A stretch of 64,000 nt of DNA from Rouxiella aceris (GTDB taxonomy: Bacteria > Pseudomonadota > Gammaproteobacteria > Enterobacterales > Enterobacteriaceae), in NCBI RefSeq assembly GCF_012933545.1, contig NZ_JAADJU010000001.1, positions 248,001-312,000 on the forward strand, written 5' to 3'. The position numbers and the translations under genes are program-made. How positions within the stretch are numbered: position 1 is the first letter of the stretch; every line of letters begins with the position of its first letter. Below are positions 31,756-40,481 of this stretch, piece after piece. The notes under the pieces were generated by a model. It did no database searches and had not been told where the DNA came from. It saw only the letters and a program-made list of their open reading frames with translations.

Positions 31756-31860
31756 CTCTGACGAACCGTCAAACGGCTCAGGATGGGCTTCGAATCTGTC
31801 CTTTTTTTCAAGCTGCTATGCAGCAGTCTCTAACCCGTCGTATGAAAGGTAAAGAAGATA

Positions 31861-33015
31861 ATGGCTAAACACCTCTTTACGTCCGAATCTGTTTCAGAAG
31901 GACATCCAGACAAAATCGCAGACCAAATCTCTGATGCCGTTCTCGACGCGATTTTAGAACAAGATCCAAAAGCGCGCGTAGCGTGCGAGACCTACGTTAA
32001 AACCGGTATGGTTTTAGTGGGTGGCGAAGTGACCACCAGCGCCTGGGTAGATATCGAAGAAATCACGCGCAAAACCGTGCGCGAAATTGGTTACGTCAAT
32101 TCGGAAATGGGCTTCGACGCCAATTCCTGCGCCGTATTGAGCGCCATTGGCAAACAGTCTCCTGATATCAATCAGGGTGTTGACCGCAGCGATCCGCTGG
32201 AACAAGGTGCCGGTGACCAGGGTCTGATGTTTGGTTATGCCACCAACGAAACCGAAGTGCTGATGCCTGCTCCCATCACCTATGCTCACCGTCTGGTGCA
32301 GCAACAGGCGACAGTGCGTAAATCCGGCGTTCTGCCCTGGCTACGTCCAGATGCCAAAAGCCAGATCACCTTCCAGTATGACAACGGTAAAATCGTCGGT
32401 ATCGACGCGGTGGTACTCTCCACTCAGCACTCTGATGATGTCAGCCTGAAAGATCTGCAAGAAGCGGTGATGGAAGAGATCATCAAGCCGGTGCTGCCAC
32501 CTGAATGGCTGAATTCTTCTACCAAATACCACATCAACCCGACCGGCCGTTTTGTTATCGGTGGGCCAATGGGTGACTGCGGTCTGACCGGACGTAAAAT
32601 CATCGTCGATACTTACGGCGGTATGGCACGTCACGGCGGCGGTGCTTTCTCTGGTAAAGATCCCTCAAAAGTCGACCGTTCTGCAGCTTACGCAGCACGC
32701 TATGTAGCAAAAAACATCGTTGCTGCCGGCCTGGCCGACCGCTGTGAGATCCAGGTTTCCTACGCTATCGGCGTGGCTGAACCGACATCCATCATGGTGG
32801 AAACCTTCGGTACCGAGAAAATCTCCACCGAACAGCTAACGCTGCTGGTGCGCGAGTTCTTTGACCTGCGCCCTTACGGTCTGATTCAGATGCTGGACCT
32901 GCTGCACCCAATCTACAAAGAGACTGCGGCTTATGGTCACTTTGGTCGCGAACATTTCCCTTGGGAAAAAACCGACAAAGCCGCACAGCTGCGCGAAGCT
33001 GCTGGCCTGAAATAA
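31861..33015 (+). CDS. metK: S-adenosylmethionine synthetase
   Basis: Makes S-adenosylmethionine from methionine and ATP. The 384-aa protein (E. coli 384) shows the N-terminal [20 protein letters not shown], the [16 protein letters not shown] nucleotide motif, the K-rich loop [20 protein letters not shown] and the C-terminal [15 protein letters not shown]. Codon bias is high. AAAGGTAAAGAAGATA precedes the ATG as a ribosome-binding region. It is repressed by MetJ through the boxes at 31605-31628, with a strong terminator at 33041-33069. Confidence 0.98.
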   Translation: MAKHLFTSESVSEGHPDKIADQISDAVLDAILEQDPKARVACETYVKTGMVLVGGEVTTSAWVDIEEITRKTVREIGYVNSEMGFDANSCAVLSAIGKQSPDINQGVDRSDPLEQGAGDQGLMFGYATNETEVLMPAPITYAHRLVQQQATVRKSGVLPWLRPDAKSQITFQYDNGKIVGIDAVVLSTQHSDDVSLKDLQEAVMEEIIKPVLPPEWLNSSTKYHINPTGRFVIGGPMGDCGLTGRKIIVDTYGGMARHGGGAFSGKDPSKVDRSAAYAARYVAKNIVAAGLADRCEIQVSYAIGVAEPTSIMVETFGTEKISTEQLTLLVREFFDLRPYGLIQMLDLLHPIYKETAAYGHFGREHFPWEKTDKAAQLREAAGLK

Positions 33016-33040
33016 GTTTTTCAACTTACTTCCCCATCAA

Positions 33041-33069
33041 CCCTGCCCTTTGCGGCAGGGTTTTTTTTT
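33041..33069 (+). terminator. Rho-independent terminator of metK
   Basis: CCCTGCC and GGCAGGG form a stem around CTTTGC, followed by nine T residues; it lies 26 bp after the metK stop codon. Confidence 0.92.
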
Positions 33070-33096
33070 GCAGTTTATTCCTAAAAATGCAGCAAC

Positions 33097-33112
33097 ATGA
33101 AAGCGATTACAA
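33097..33112. promoter_or_regulatory. Putative GalR/GalS operator, distal, upstream of galP
   Basis: ATGAAAGCGATTACAA matches the gal operator consensus GTGKAANCGNTTNCAC at most positions and is nearly identical to the second operator at 33281. The distance between operator centres is 184 bp. Confidence 0.55.
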
Positions 33113-33280
33113 ACAATAATCCTTTACAAATTAGCAAATTAAAATTACGCAGATTTACACCATAACAAAAATTGATTGATTTGAATCAAGCTATCGACTA
33201 AAACTCATCAACGCTAACCCGCGCTCCCAGGCACTATTCTGCAAAAGCTCGCCAGTTCTCATTCATCAAAACTGCAATAT

Positions 33281-33296
33281 GTGTAAGCGATTACAA
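33281..33296. promoter_or_regulatory. Putative GalR/GalS operator, proximal, upstream of galP
   Basis: GTGTAAGCGATTACAA fits the gal operator consensus, with only the last base differing. It lies 80 bp upstream of the galP ATG. Just downstream, TGTGATCTGGCGCAC (33300-33314) is a weak CRP-like half-site. E. coli galP is controlled by GalR, GalS and CRP. Confidence 0.7.
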
Positions 33297-33376
33297 CGAT
33301 GTGATCTGGCGCACTTTTCAACGGTGCAAGGGCAATTAGCATATGAGGCTAAGCAATATTGTCATTTGGAGGCAGG

Positions 33377-34774
33377 ATGAGTAACTCAACGTCATATAAG
33401 GCAGGGAAGCGCTCTAACAAGAGTGTCACTTTTTTTGTCTGTTTTCTCGCCGCACTGGCCGGTCTGCTGTTCGGCCTGGATATCGGTGTTATCGCAGGTG
33501 CACTTCCGTTTATCAGTCATGATTTCCAGATCACCAGCCACCAGCAAGAGTGGGTGGTCAGTTCAATGATGTTTGGTGCCGCCGTGGGTGCCGTCGGCAG
33601 TGGCTGGATGAACTTCCGCATTGGCCGTAAATACAGCCTGATGATTGGTGCGGTGCTGTTTGTTGTCGGTTCACTGTGCTCCGCCTTTGCCCCTGATACG
33701 CAGATCCTGCTTATCGCCCGGGTACTGCTCGGCCTGGCGGTGGGTATTGCTTCTTATACCGCGCCGGTTTATCTGTCCGAGATTGCCCCGGAAAAAATTC
33801 GCGGCAGTATGATTTCCATGTATCAGCTGATGATCACCATCGGTATTCTGGCGGCCTATCTGTCTGATACCGGCTTTAGCTATAGCGGTTCGTGGCGCTG
33901 GATGCTGGGCGTTATCACCATCCCAGCGCTGTTACTGTTGGTCGGGGTATTCTTCCTGCCAGACAGCCCACGCTGGTTAGCCGCCCGCGGCAATGATGAC
34001 AAGGCCCGTCGCGTACTGGAAAAGCTGCGTGATTCCAGCGAACAGGCGCGTAATGAACTTAATGAAATCCGCGAAAGCCTGAAAATCAAACAGAGCGGCT
34101 GGGGGTTATTTACCAATAATAAAAACTTCCGTCGTGCGGTTTACCTCGGCATTCTGTTGCAGGTGATGCAGCAGTTCACCGGTATGAACGTCATTATGTA
34201 TTACGCACCAAAAATCTTTGGTCTGGCCGGGTTTGCCAGCACCTCAGAACAGATGTGGGGTACAGTGATCGTTGGGCTGGTTAACGTGCTGGCGACCTTT
34301 ATTGCCATTGGTCTGGTTGACCGTTGGGGCCGCAAACCTACGCTGAAACTGGGCTTCCTGGTCATGGCGATTGGTATGGGTGTGCTCGGTACCATGATGC
34401 ATATCGGCGTAGAATCCACCGTGGCGAAATACTTCTCCATTGCCATGTTGCTGATGTTTATCATTGGTTTTGCCATGAGTGCCGGTCCGCTGATTTGGGT
34501 ACTGTGTTCAGAGATCCAGCCGTTGAAAGGCCGTGATTTTGGTATCACCGTTTCCACAGCCACCAACTGGATTGCCAATATGATCGTCGGTGCCACCTTC
34601 CTGACCATGCTCGACAGTCTGGGCAACGCCAATACCTTCTGGGTTTATGCCGGGCTGAACGTGGTGTTTATCTTTATTACTATCGCGCTGATCCCGGAAA
34701 CCAAAAACGTTTCTCTGGAACATATCGAGCGTAATTTGATGAACGGCAAGGCACTGAAGAATATCGGCGAATAA
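33377..34774 (+). CDS. galP: Galactose:proton symporter GalP
   Basis: Inner-membrane sugar transporter of the major facilitator family, 12 membrane helices. Sugar-porter signatures are present: [17 protein letters not shown] in helix 1, [13 protein letters not shown] in loop 2-3, [49 protein letters not shown] and [15 protein letters not shown] use the ATG at 33377 ([10 protein letters not shown]), with GGAGGCAGG upstream; product 465 aa (E. coli 464). Two gal operators lie upstream, and the downstream terminator is split by a repeat element. GalP carries galactose and glucose, and could take up galactose freed by LacZ. Confidence 0.96.
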   Translation: MSNSTSYKAGKRSNKSVTFFVCFLAALAGLLFGLDIGVIAGALPFISHDFQITSHQQEWVVSSMMFGAAVGAVGSGWMNFRIGRKYSLMIGAVLFVVGSLCSAFAPDTQILLIARVLLGLAVGIASYTAPVYLSEIAPEKIRGSMISMYQLMITIGILAAYLSDTGFSYSGSWRWMLGVITIPALLLLVGVFFLPDSPRWLAARGNDDKARRVLEKLRDSSEQARNELNEIRESLKIKQSGWGLFTNNKNFRRAVYLGILLQVMQQFTGMNVIMYYAPKIFGLAGFASTSEQMWGTVIVGLVNVLATFIAIGLVDRWGRKPTLKLGFLVMAIGMGVLGTMMHIGVESTVAKYFSIAMLLMFIIGFAMSAGPLIWVLCSEIQPLKGRDFGITVSTATNWIANMIVGATFLTMLDSLGNANTFWVYAGLNVVFIFITIALIPETKNVSLEHIERNLMNGKALKNIGE

Positions 34775-35202
34775 CGCGGTGTTCGTTTAAGATCTTCCTG
34801 ACCCGCCGCAAGGCGGGTGAGTTTGATGACAAAGTCGTCTTGATGATCGAGATACCCGGGCATAGCACACCTAGGGGCGCTCCGGCGGGCAAGCCCGCTA
34901 CGACCCCAACGGTGCACTCTCCCTAATAACGGACTTTGTCAGCAGTCTGACCCGCCGCAAGGCGGGTTTGTTATTTTTAGCCCGCAGGCTGGACGGGGTT
35001 GCAGCTATCCCTCAAATGAATCATCGGCTCCATGCGTTGCTGCAATATCCTGATAACCAAAATATCGAGATCGCGAATACGATAAAAAATCGCTATTGCC
35101 TGGGACGAAAAACCACTTTATTTCCGATAACTTACTGGTTCTTGTAACAGCTTGTCGCCATTTTTCTTGCACAGAGCTTGCCGTCAGATTTATGCTTATT
35201 TG
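34775..35202. other. galP-sprT intergenic region
   Basis: 428 bp. The first part holds terminator-embedded repeat copy 3 (34798-34967). The rest (34980-35202) is presumably the sprT promoter region; no gene or convincing promoter pair is seen. Confidence 0.5.
34798..34967 (+). mobile_element. Terminator-embedded repeat, copy 3 (after galP)
   Basis: Body 34819-34946 (128 bp) stands between two identical 21-bp copies of the galP terminator hairpin (34798-34818 and 34947-34967; stem ACCCGCC / GGCGGGT with loop GCAA). Only the distal copy is followed by a T-rich run. The body begins GAGTTTGATGACAAAGTCGT and ends GGACTTTGTCAGCAGT; a central GGCGGGC / GCCCGC arm is nested in GGGGCG / CGACCCC-type pairing. 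It is the cleanest copy of the family. Confidence 0.88.
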
Positions 35203-35715
35203 ATGAAAAACACTCGACTTCCCATTGCTCTGCAACAAAGCGTGATGCGCTGTATGCGGGAAAAACTTCAGCTCGCCAATCAGCAACTGGCAACCACCTA
35301 TCCCGAGCCGGAGATCAACTATCAGCAACGCGGCACCAGCGCGGGTACCGCCTACCTGCAATACTGGCAAATACGCCTCAATGCGGTGCTATTGATCGAA
35401 AACCAGCAGGCGTTTATTGACCAGGTGGTGCCGCACGAGCTGGCCCATTTATTGGTCTATCGTCGCTTTGGCCGCGCCGCAGCGCCCCATGGCAAAGAGT
35501 GGCGCTGGATGATGGAGTCAGTATTGGGAGTATCCGCCAGCCGTACCCATCAGTTCACCCTCACCTCGGTACAGAGCAAAACCTACCCCTATCTTTGCCA
35601 ATGCCGCGATCATCAGCTTACCGTGCGTCGCCATAATAAAGTGATGCGCAAGGAAGCCGAGTATCGCTGTAGTCACTGCGGCGAATTGTTACGCTTTAAA
35701 ACCGGCCAAGGCTGA
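35203..35715 (+). CDS. sprT: SprT-family zinc metalloprotease-like protein
   Basis: SprT has the HExxH gluzincin motif: [16 protein letters not shown] with His78, Glu79 and His82, and a C-terminal zinc-ribbon-like set of Cys (YLCQCRDHQ and YRCSHCGE). The family is related to eukaryotic Spartan; the bacterial role is not well defined. The ATG at 35203 ([12 protein letters not shown]) matches E. coli; a TTG opening at 35152 adds 17 unrelated residues. Product 170 aa (E. coli 165). endA follows in the same direction. Confidence 0.93.
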   Translation: MKNTRLPIALQQSVMRCMREKLQLANQQLATTYPEPEINYQQRGTSAGTAYLQYWQIRLNAVLLIENQQAFIDQVVPHELAHLLVYRRFGRAAAPHGKEWRWMMESVLGVSASRTHQFTLTSVQSKTYPYLCQCRDHQLTVRRHNKVMRKEAEYRCSHCGELLRFKTGQG

Positions 35716-35806
35716 CTCTGGCGGCAAAACATATCAGGGGTCTGATTGCGAAAGCAGAAAAGTTGCATTACCCTGCCTGCTTTTGGTTATCAGGCTGTTT
35801 TGGAAT

Positions 35807-36523
35807 ATGTCTCGCAAAATTTTGTGGTTGTTACCGGTTATTGCCATTACCTCGTTCAACGCCCTCAGTACGTCGTTTGATCCCATCAAAATTAATAACT
35901 TCAGTCAGGCCAAAGCCGCCGCAGTAAAGATTAATTATGATGCGCCCACCTTTTATTGCGGTTGCACAGTTAGCTGGCAAGGTAAAAAAGGCACCCCCGA
36001 TCTGCAATCTTGTGGTTATCAGCCGCGCAAGAACGCGCAACGAGCGGCACGTATTGAATGGGAACACGTAGTGCCCGCCTGGCAGTTTGGCCACCAGCGT
36101 CAGTGCTGGCAAAATGGCGGCCGGAAAAATTGCGCCAAAGATGCCAGTTACCGCAAGATGGAGACCGATTTGCACAATTTGCAACCGGCCATTGGCGAAG
36201 TCAACGGCGACAGAAACAACTTTATGTACAGTCAATGGAATGGACCCGCAGAGCAATACGGGCGCTGTGAAATGAAAATAGACTTTAAAAATCAGTTGGC
36301 CGAGCCACCGGCACGGGCACGCGGTGCTATTGCCCGCACCTATTTTTATATGCGCGATCGCTACCAGTTAACGCTTTCGAGCCAGCAGACTCAGCTGTTT
36401 AACGCCTGGGATCGCCTCTATCCGGTCACGCCCTGGGAGTGCGAACGTGACAAGCGCATCGCCGCCGTACAAGGCAATCATAACAACTATGTTCAGCAGG
36501 CTTGCCAGCGGGGAAACAGCTAA
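35807..36523 (+). CDS. endA: Endonuclease I (periplasmic)
   Basis: EndA is a periplasmic DNA endonuclease of the beta-beta-alpha-metal (HNH-like) type. The N-terminus [18 protein letters not shown] is a signal peptide. The catalytic part is [20 protein letters not shown], with [14 protein letters not shown] completing the metal site and [20 protein letters not shown] in the C-terminal part. The ATG at 35807 is chosen; a TTG at 35783 is in frame but has no ribosome-binding site. Product 238 aa (E. coli 235). It is followed by rsmE with a 74-bp gap. Confidence 0.95.
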   Translation: MSRKILWLLPVIAITSFNALSTSFDPIKINNFSQAKAAAVKINYDAPTFYCGCTVSWQGKKGTPDLQSCGYQPRKNAQRAARIEWEHVVPAWQFGHQRQCWQNGGRKNCAKDASYRKMETDLHNLQPAIGEVNGDRNNFMYSQWNGPAEQYGRCEMKIDFKNQLAEPPARARGAIARTYFYMRDRYQLTLSSQQTQLFNAWDRLYPVTPWECERDKRIAAVQGNHNNYVQQACQRGNS

Positions 36524-36597
36524 CCTACTATATCCAAAATAAATTGCGTAACATCCGTCCCCCGCTAATCTGACCTGAAGAAAGGACCACACCTGAC

Positions 36598-37329
36598 ATG
36601 CGAATTCCCCGCATTTATCATCCTGAGCCGCTGCACGCCAATAGCGAAATCCAGCTCAGTGAAGACGCTGCCAACCATGTCGGCCGCGTCCTGCGTATGC
36701 AACCGGGTCAGCAGATCCAGCTGTTTGACGGTTCCAACCAGATTTTTAACGCCAGCCTGGCTCGCGTTGATAAAAAAGGCGTCGCCGCACAGCTGGCTGA
36801 AGGTCAGTTGGCAAATAACGAGTCACCTTTAAATCTGCATCTCGGTCAGGTCATCTCTCGCGGCGAAAAAATGGAATTTACTATTCAAAAATCCATTGAG
36901 CTGGGGGTTAACACTATTACGCCACTGTTTTCCGAGCGCTGTGGGGTTAAACTGGACGGTGAACGACTGGCCAAAAAGTTGCAACAGTGGCAAAAAATCG
37001 CCATTGCCGCCTGCGAACAGTGCGGACGCAATCGTCTGCCGGAAATACGCGCCGCTATGCCGCTGGAACAGTGGTGCGCCGAAAAAGATAATAGTCTCAA
37101 GCTGAACCTTCACCCCCGTGCCAGCCACAGTATTAATACGCTGCCGCTGCCGGTAGAACATGTCCGCTTGTTAATCGGCCCGGAAGGCGGCCTTTCCGCC
37201 GAAGAAATTGCAATGACCACGGGCTATGGATTTACTGATATCCTGTTGGGACCGCGCGTTTTACGCACAGAAACTACCGCGCTCACCGCTATTACTGCCT
37301 TGCAGGTACGTTTTGGCGATCTGGGCTAG
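36598..37329 (+). CDS. rsmE: 16S rRNA m3U1498 methyltransferase
   Basis: RsmE methylates N3 of U1498 in 16S rRNA using S-adenosylmethionine. The 243-aa SPOUT-type protein (E. coli 243) has an N-terminal PUA-like domain ([21 protein letters not shown]) and the C-terminal trefoil-knot motif [15 protein letters not shown] then [25 protein letters not shown] precedes the ATG. gshB follows 23 bp downstream, so the two are co-transcribed. Confidence 0.96.
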   Translation: MRIPRIYHPEPLHANSEIQLSEDAANHVGRVLRMQPGQQIQLFDGSNQIFNASLARVDKKGVAAQLAEGQLANNESPLNLHLGQVISRGEKMEFTIQKSIELGVNTITPLFSERCGVKLDGERLAKKLQQWQKIAIAACEQCGRNRLPEIRAAMPLEQWCAEKDNSLKLNLHPRASHSINTLPLPVEHVRLLIGPEGGLSAEEIAMTTGYGFTDILLGPRVLRTETTALTAITALQVRFGDLG

Positions 37330-37352
37330 AAGCAGGCTCTAAAGGAGAGAAG

Positions 37353-38306
37353 ATGATTAAGCTTGGCATCGTGATGGATCCTATTTCATCCATCAATATC
37401 AAGAAAGACACCAGCTTCGCCATGTTGCTGGAAGCTCAGCGCCGCGGCTATGAACTGCACTATATGGAGATGAACTCCCTCTATTTGCGCGGCGGAGAAG
37501 GCCGGGCCAATACCCGCAAGCTGGTGGTAAAACAGGATTATGCAGGCTGGTATCAGTTCGGCGACGAACAGGATATCGCGCTACAGGAGCTGGATGTGAT
37601 CCTGATGCGTAAAGATCCACCGTTTGACACCGAATTTATCTACGCCACCTATATTCTGGAACGTGCAGAAGAACAAGGCACGCTGATCGTCAATAAACCG
37701 CAGAGCCTGCGCGACTGTAACGAAAAGCTTTTTACTGCCTGGTTCCCGGAACTTACCCCAGATACGCTGGTAACACGAAATGCCTCACAGCTTAAGGCAT
37801 TCCACAAGCAATATACTGATGTGATCCTCAAGCCCCTCGACGGCATGGGTGGCGCTTCGATTTTCCGTCTGAAACCCGAAGATGCCAATGTCTCGGTCAT
37901 TATCGAAACATTGACCGAACACGGTAGCCGCTACTGCATGGCACAAAATTATCTGCCCGCCATTAAAGAAGGCGATAAGCGCGTGTTGGTGATAGACGGC
38001 GAGCCAGTACCTTATTGCCTGGCGCGAATTCCAGCGCAGGGGGAAACGCGTGGCAACCTGGCAGCCGGTGGCCGCGGTGAAGCACGACCATTAAGCGAAA
38101 GTGACTGGGCGATCGCTCGCACCGTTGCTCCTACGCTGAAAGCAAAAGGGCTGATTTTTGTCGGCCTGGATATAATCGGCGATCGCCTGACCGAGATTAA
38201 CGTCACCAGCCCCACCTGCGTACGTGAAATCGAAGCCGCATTCCCGGATATTTCCATTACCGGTATGCTGATGGATGCTATTGAAGCTCGTCTGGCAGCA
38301 CGCTAA
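37353..38306 (+). CDS. gshB: Glutathione synthetase
   Basis: ATP-grasp enzyme joining gamma-glutamylcysteine and glycine. The 317-aa protein (E. coli 316) shows KLGIVMDPISSINIKKDTSF at the N-terminus, LMRKDPPFDTEFIYATYIL, the ATP-grasp core VILKPLDGMGGASIFRL, and the glutathione loop ARIPAQGETRGNLAAGGRGE with EINVTSPTC near the end. AAAGGAGAGAAG is a strong ribosome-binding site. It is in the rsmE-gshB-yqgE-ruvX run. Confidence 0.97.
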   Translation: MIKLGIVMDPISSINIKKDTSFAMLLEAQRRGYELHYMEMNSLYLRGGEGRANTRKLVVKQDYAGWYQFGDEQDIALQELDVILMRKDPPFDTEFIYATYILERAEEQGTLIVNKPQSLRDCNEKLFTAWFPELTPDTLVTRNASQLKAFHKQYTDVILKPLDGMGGASIFRLKPEDANVSVIIETLTEHGSRYCMAQNYLPAIKEGDKRVLVIDGEPVPYCLARIPAQGETRGNLAAGGRGEARPLSESDWAIARTVAPTLKAKGLIFVGLDIIGDRLTEINVTSPTCVREIEAAFPDISITGMLMDAIEARLAAR

Positions 38307-38438
38307 GCACAAACCCGCGATGTGAAAGCGGGATATATACCCAGGCAGTCAGGCAACTGGCTGCCGGTAACCTATTGAATAGCCATCGGGCTCTGCCGAT
38401 GGCGGTTCTTGGAGCCACAGGCTAAGCACCCAAACAAC

Positions 38439-39002
38439 ATGAATTTACAGCATCACTTTCTTATTGCCATGCCCGGACTGGAAGAACCTTTGTTCAAACG
38501 TTCAGTTGTCTATGTCTGCGAACATAACGAAGACGGTGCCATGGGCCTGGTAATCAACAAACTGGTCGACGATTTCACCGTCAAAAACGTGTTAGATAAG
38601 CTGGATATCAATCCAACGCCACGCGACCCGGCGATTAACCTCGACCGCCCGGTATTTTCCGGTGGCCCGCTGGCCGACGATCGCGGATTTATTCTGCATA
38701 CGCCGCGCAGTGGTTTTGGTTCCAGTATCCAGATCTCCGACCAGACGATGATCACCACCTCAAAAGACGTGCTGGAGACCCTCGGTACCCCGGACCAGCC
38801 CAAAGACGTGCTGGTTGCCCTGGGCTATGCTGCCTGGGAACAGGGGCAACTGGAAAAAGAGCTGTTAAATAACAGCTGGCTGACCATCGAAGCCAGCAGC
38901 GATATTATTTTCAGAACGCCGATTGCCGAACGCTGGCGCGAAGCGGCCAAAATGATCGGCATTGAAATTAGCCAACTGGCCACCCATGCGGGTCACGCAT
39001 AA
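38439..39002 (+). CDS. yqgE: UPF0301 family protein YqgE
   Basis: A 187-aa protein of the UPF0301/AlgH family, same length as E. coli YqgE. Recognisable blocks are [56 protein letters not shown] and [17 protein letters not shown]. Its biochemical role is not established. The ATG at 38439 matches the family; a TTG opening at 38409 is ignored. Its TAA shares one base with the ruvX ATG (TAATG), indicating translational coupling. Confidence 0.94.
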   Translation: MNLQHHFLIAMPGLEEPLFKRSVVYVCEHNEDGAMGLVINKLVDDFTVKNVLDKLDINPTPRDPAINLDRPVFSGGPLADDRGFILHTPRSGFGSSIQISDQTMITTSKDVLETLGTPDQPKDVLVALGYAAWEQGQLEKELLNNSWLTIEASSDIIFRTPIAERWREAAKMIGIEISQLATHAGHA

Positions 39003-39433
39003 TGGGCAATCGCACCTTGTTCGCCTTTGACTTTGGTACCAAGAGTATTGGCCTGGCCATTGGTCAGGAGGTAACGGGTACCGCCCGACCGCTGACCGCC
39101 TTCAAAGCACAGGACGGCACCCCCGACTGGCAGCAGATTGAAAAACTGCTAAAAGAGTGGCAACCGGATTTGGTGATCGTTGGCTTGCCGTTAAATATGG
39201 ACGGTAGCGAACAGCCGCTGACGGCGCGCGCCAAAAAATTTGCCAACCGCCTGCATGGTCGCTTTGGCATCCAGGTAGAGCTGCATGACGAGCGTTTAAG
39301 CACCGTCGAAGCGCGGGCCGATCTGTTTGCCCGCGGCGGTTTTCGCGCGCTGGATAAAGGCAGCGTCGATGCCGCCTCGGCGGTGATTATTCTGGAAAGC
39401 TGGTTTGAAAATCAGTGGAATAAACCGGCATAA
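39002..39433 (+). CDS. ruvX: RuvX/YqgF RNase H-fold nuclease
   Basis: RuvX (YqgF) is a RuvC-like nuclease implicated in 16S rRNA 5'/3' end processing and Holliday junction work. The 143-aa protein has the first acidic motif [34 protein letters not shown], and the C-terminal [18 protein letters not shown]. Length is near E. coli (138). Directly downstream lies a duplicated fragment of the pilT 3' end rather than pilT itself. Confidence 0.95.
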   Translation: MGNRTLFAFDFGTKSIGLAIGQEVTGTARPLTAFKAQDGTPDWQQIEKLLKEWQPDLVIVGLPLNMDGSEQPLTARAKKFANRLHGRFGIQVELHDERLSTVEARADLFARGGFRALDKGSVDAASAVIILESWFENQWNKPA

Positions 39434-39452
39434 ACCGCGTACGCCGCACACT

Positions 39453-39628
39453 TTTTGCCTCACGCCAGTAACTGATACCCGGCACTTATCCGCTGCGCCA
39501 GGCGTTGTGCAAAGGTCTGCATCCCGGACTTGCCGCCGGTTTGCAGGCTGTCGGGCAACTGATGGGTCTTGCCTTCGCGGATCACATTGCAAACCGCTGG
39601 CGTAGAGGTCAGCATTTCATAGATAGCC
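39453..39628 (-). pseudogene. Duplicated 3' end of pilT (remnant)
   Basis: 176 bp matching the last part of pilT (40475-40650) with about six mismatches by eye (~97% identical), at an offset of exactly 1022 bp. The reading frame is intact to a stop (ending GYQLLA-stop against GYQLLE-stop in pilT) but has no start. Together with the pilT end it brackets the higBA module as a direct repeat. Confidence 0.9.
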
Positions 39629-39656
39629 CAGCCGCCTACTGCGAATAAAGTTGTTA

Positions 39657-40016
39657 CTATGCGCCAATAAGGCTTTCCAGCGGGATCCCATACTGACTAT
39701 GCAAGCGGCGGATCATAGGCAAGGTCAGGTTGCGTTTTCCATTTAGGATCTCGTAAACACGATTTGTTTTGCCAATAGCATTTTCAAGATCTTTCACCGT
39801 TAACCCCTGTTGTTCCATACGAAATTTTATCGCCTCAATAGGGTCGGGAGGCGTGATGGGATGATATTTTTTTTCGTATGCTTCGATCAGCAAACACATC
39901 ACCTCAAAAAAGTCCCCTTCTGGCGAATTAAGTTGCGGTTCATTATCAAAAAAGGGGGAAACTGCGTTAAGCGCCGCTTCATAATCCTGCTCGTTCCTGA
40001 TGGGTTTAATCTGCAT
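39657..40016 (-). CDS. higA: HigA-type antitoxin (XRE family)
   Basis: Antitoxin of a type II module: it should bind and neutralise the upstream-encoded HigB-like toxin and repress the operon. The 119-aa protein has an acidic N-terminal half (MQIKPIRNEQDYEAALNAVS, then FFDNEPQLNSPEGDFFEVM) characteristic of the COG5499 group and a C-terminal helix-turn-helix (LTVKDLENAIGKTNRVYEIL, NGKRNLTLPMIRRL). It follows the toxin by 21 bp on the minus strand, toxin-first order as in other higBA loci. Confidence 0.9.
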   Translation of the reverse strand: MQIKPIRNEQDYEAALNAVSPFFDNEPQLNSPEGDFFEVMCLLIEAYEKKYHPITPPDPIEAIKFRMEQQGLTVKDLENAIGKTNRVYEILNGKRNLTLPMIRRLHSQYGIPLESLIGA

Positions 40017-40037
40017 ATATCACCTTAAATCAACAAC

Positions 40038-40322
40038 TTAAGCCTCTATTTTATCGTACTCATTATGAGAGCCAATAAATTTAACGAATATAATCCCACG
40101 CAGGTAAGCAACAGCAACAATTAACCTGTAATCATTTCCTTTGATATTGAATACCACTCGCCTGTTTTTCAGAATACTGGCACTGCGGTATTGCTCCTTG
40201 ATTTCTGCCGGGTTTCGCCAATCAGCTTTAGTGGCTTCATCTACCCAAGCTTTTAGCGGCTGTCGCGCATCGGGATGTATTGCCCAAAAATCCCGCAGTG
40301 TTCTTGTGGAGATAATTTTCAT
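40038..40322 (-). CDS. higB: HigB-type toxin (mRNA interferase)
   Basis: RelE-superfamily toxin of the HigB2 group (COG4680). The 94-aa product contains RTLRDFWAIHPDARQPLKAW, KNRRVVFNIKGNDYRLIVAV and the C-terminal IIFVKFIGSHNEYDKI; the last block, with the conserved His and Tyr, is typical of ribosome-dependent mRNA interferases. No frameshift or missing end is seen, so the toxin looks functional. The inverted-repeat operator upstream (40334-40382) supports autoregulation. Confidence 0.92.
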   Translation of the reverse strand: MKIISTRTLRDFWAIHPDARQPLKAWVDEATKADWRNPAEIKEQYRSASILKNRRVVFNIKGNDYRLIVAVAYLRGIIFVKFIGSHNEYDKIEA

Positions 40323-40333
40323 TGGTGATAGAT

Positions 40334-40382
40334 TAGTCCCATTTTGGGATCAATGCAAGATTTTAATCCCAAAACGGGACTA
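40334..40382 (-). promoter_or_regulatory. Operator with two inverted 17-bp arms upstream of higB
   Basis: TAGTCCCATTTTGGGAT (40334-40350) and ATCCCAAAACGGGACTA (40366-40382) are reverse complements with one mismatch, and each arm is itself a partial palindrome (TCCC...GGGA). This two-site layout in front of a toxin gene is typical of a HigA-bound autoregulatory operator. The arms are separated by 15 bp. Confidence 0.75.
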
Positions 40383-40457
40383 TTACTTAGTGCTATCCCG
40401 GAACTATTGCTCCAGGTCTAGCCCCCTCGATTTTTAATACCTTGGCATGGATAACGG

Positions 40458-40478
40458 CTTGCCGGGGCAAGATTTTTT
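40458..40478 (+). terminator. Plus-strand terminator near the pilT 3' end
   Basis: CTTGCCGGGGCAAG forms a stem followed by ATTTTTT. It points rightward although only minus-strand genes (higBA) adjoin it, so it may be the original terminator of ruvX displaced from that gene by the higBA insertion. The duplicated side at 39453 retains only the T-run. Confidence 0.5.
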
Positions 40479-40481
40479 ACC

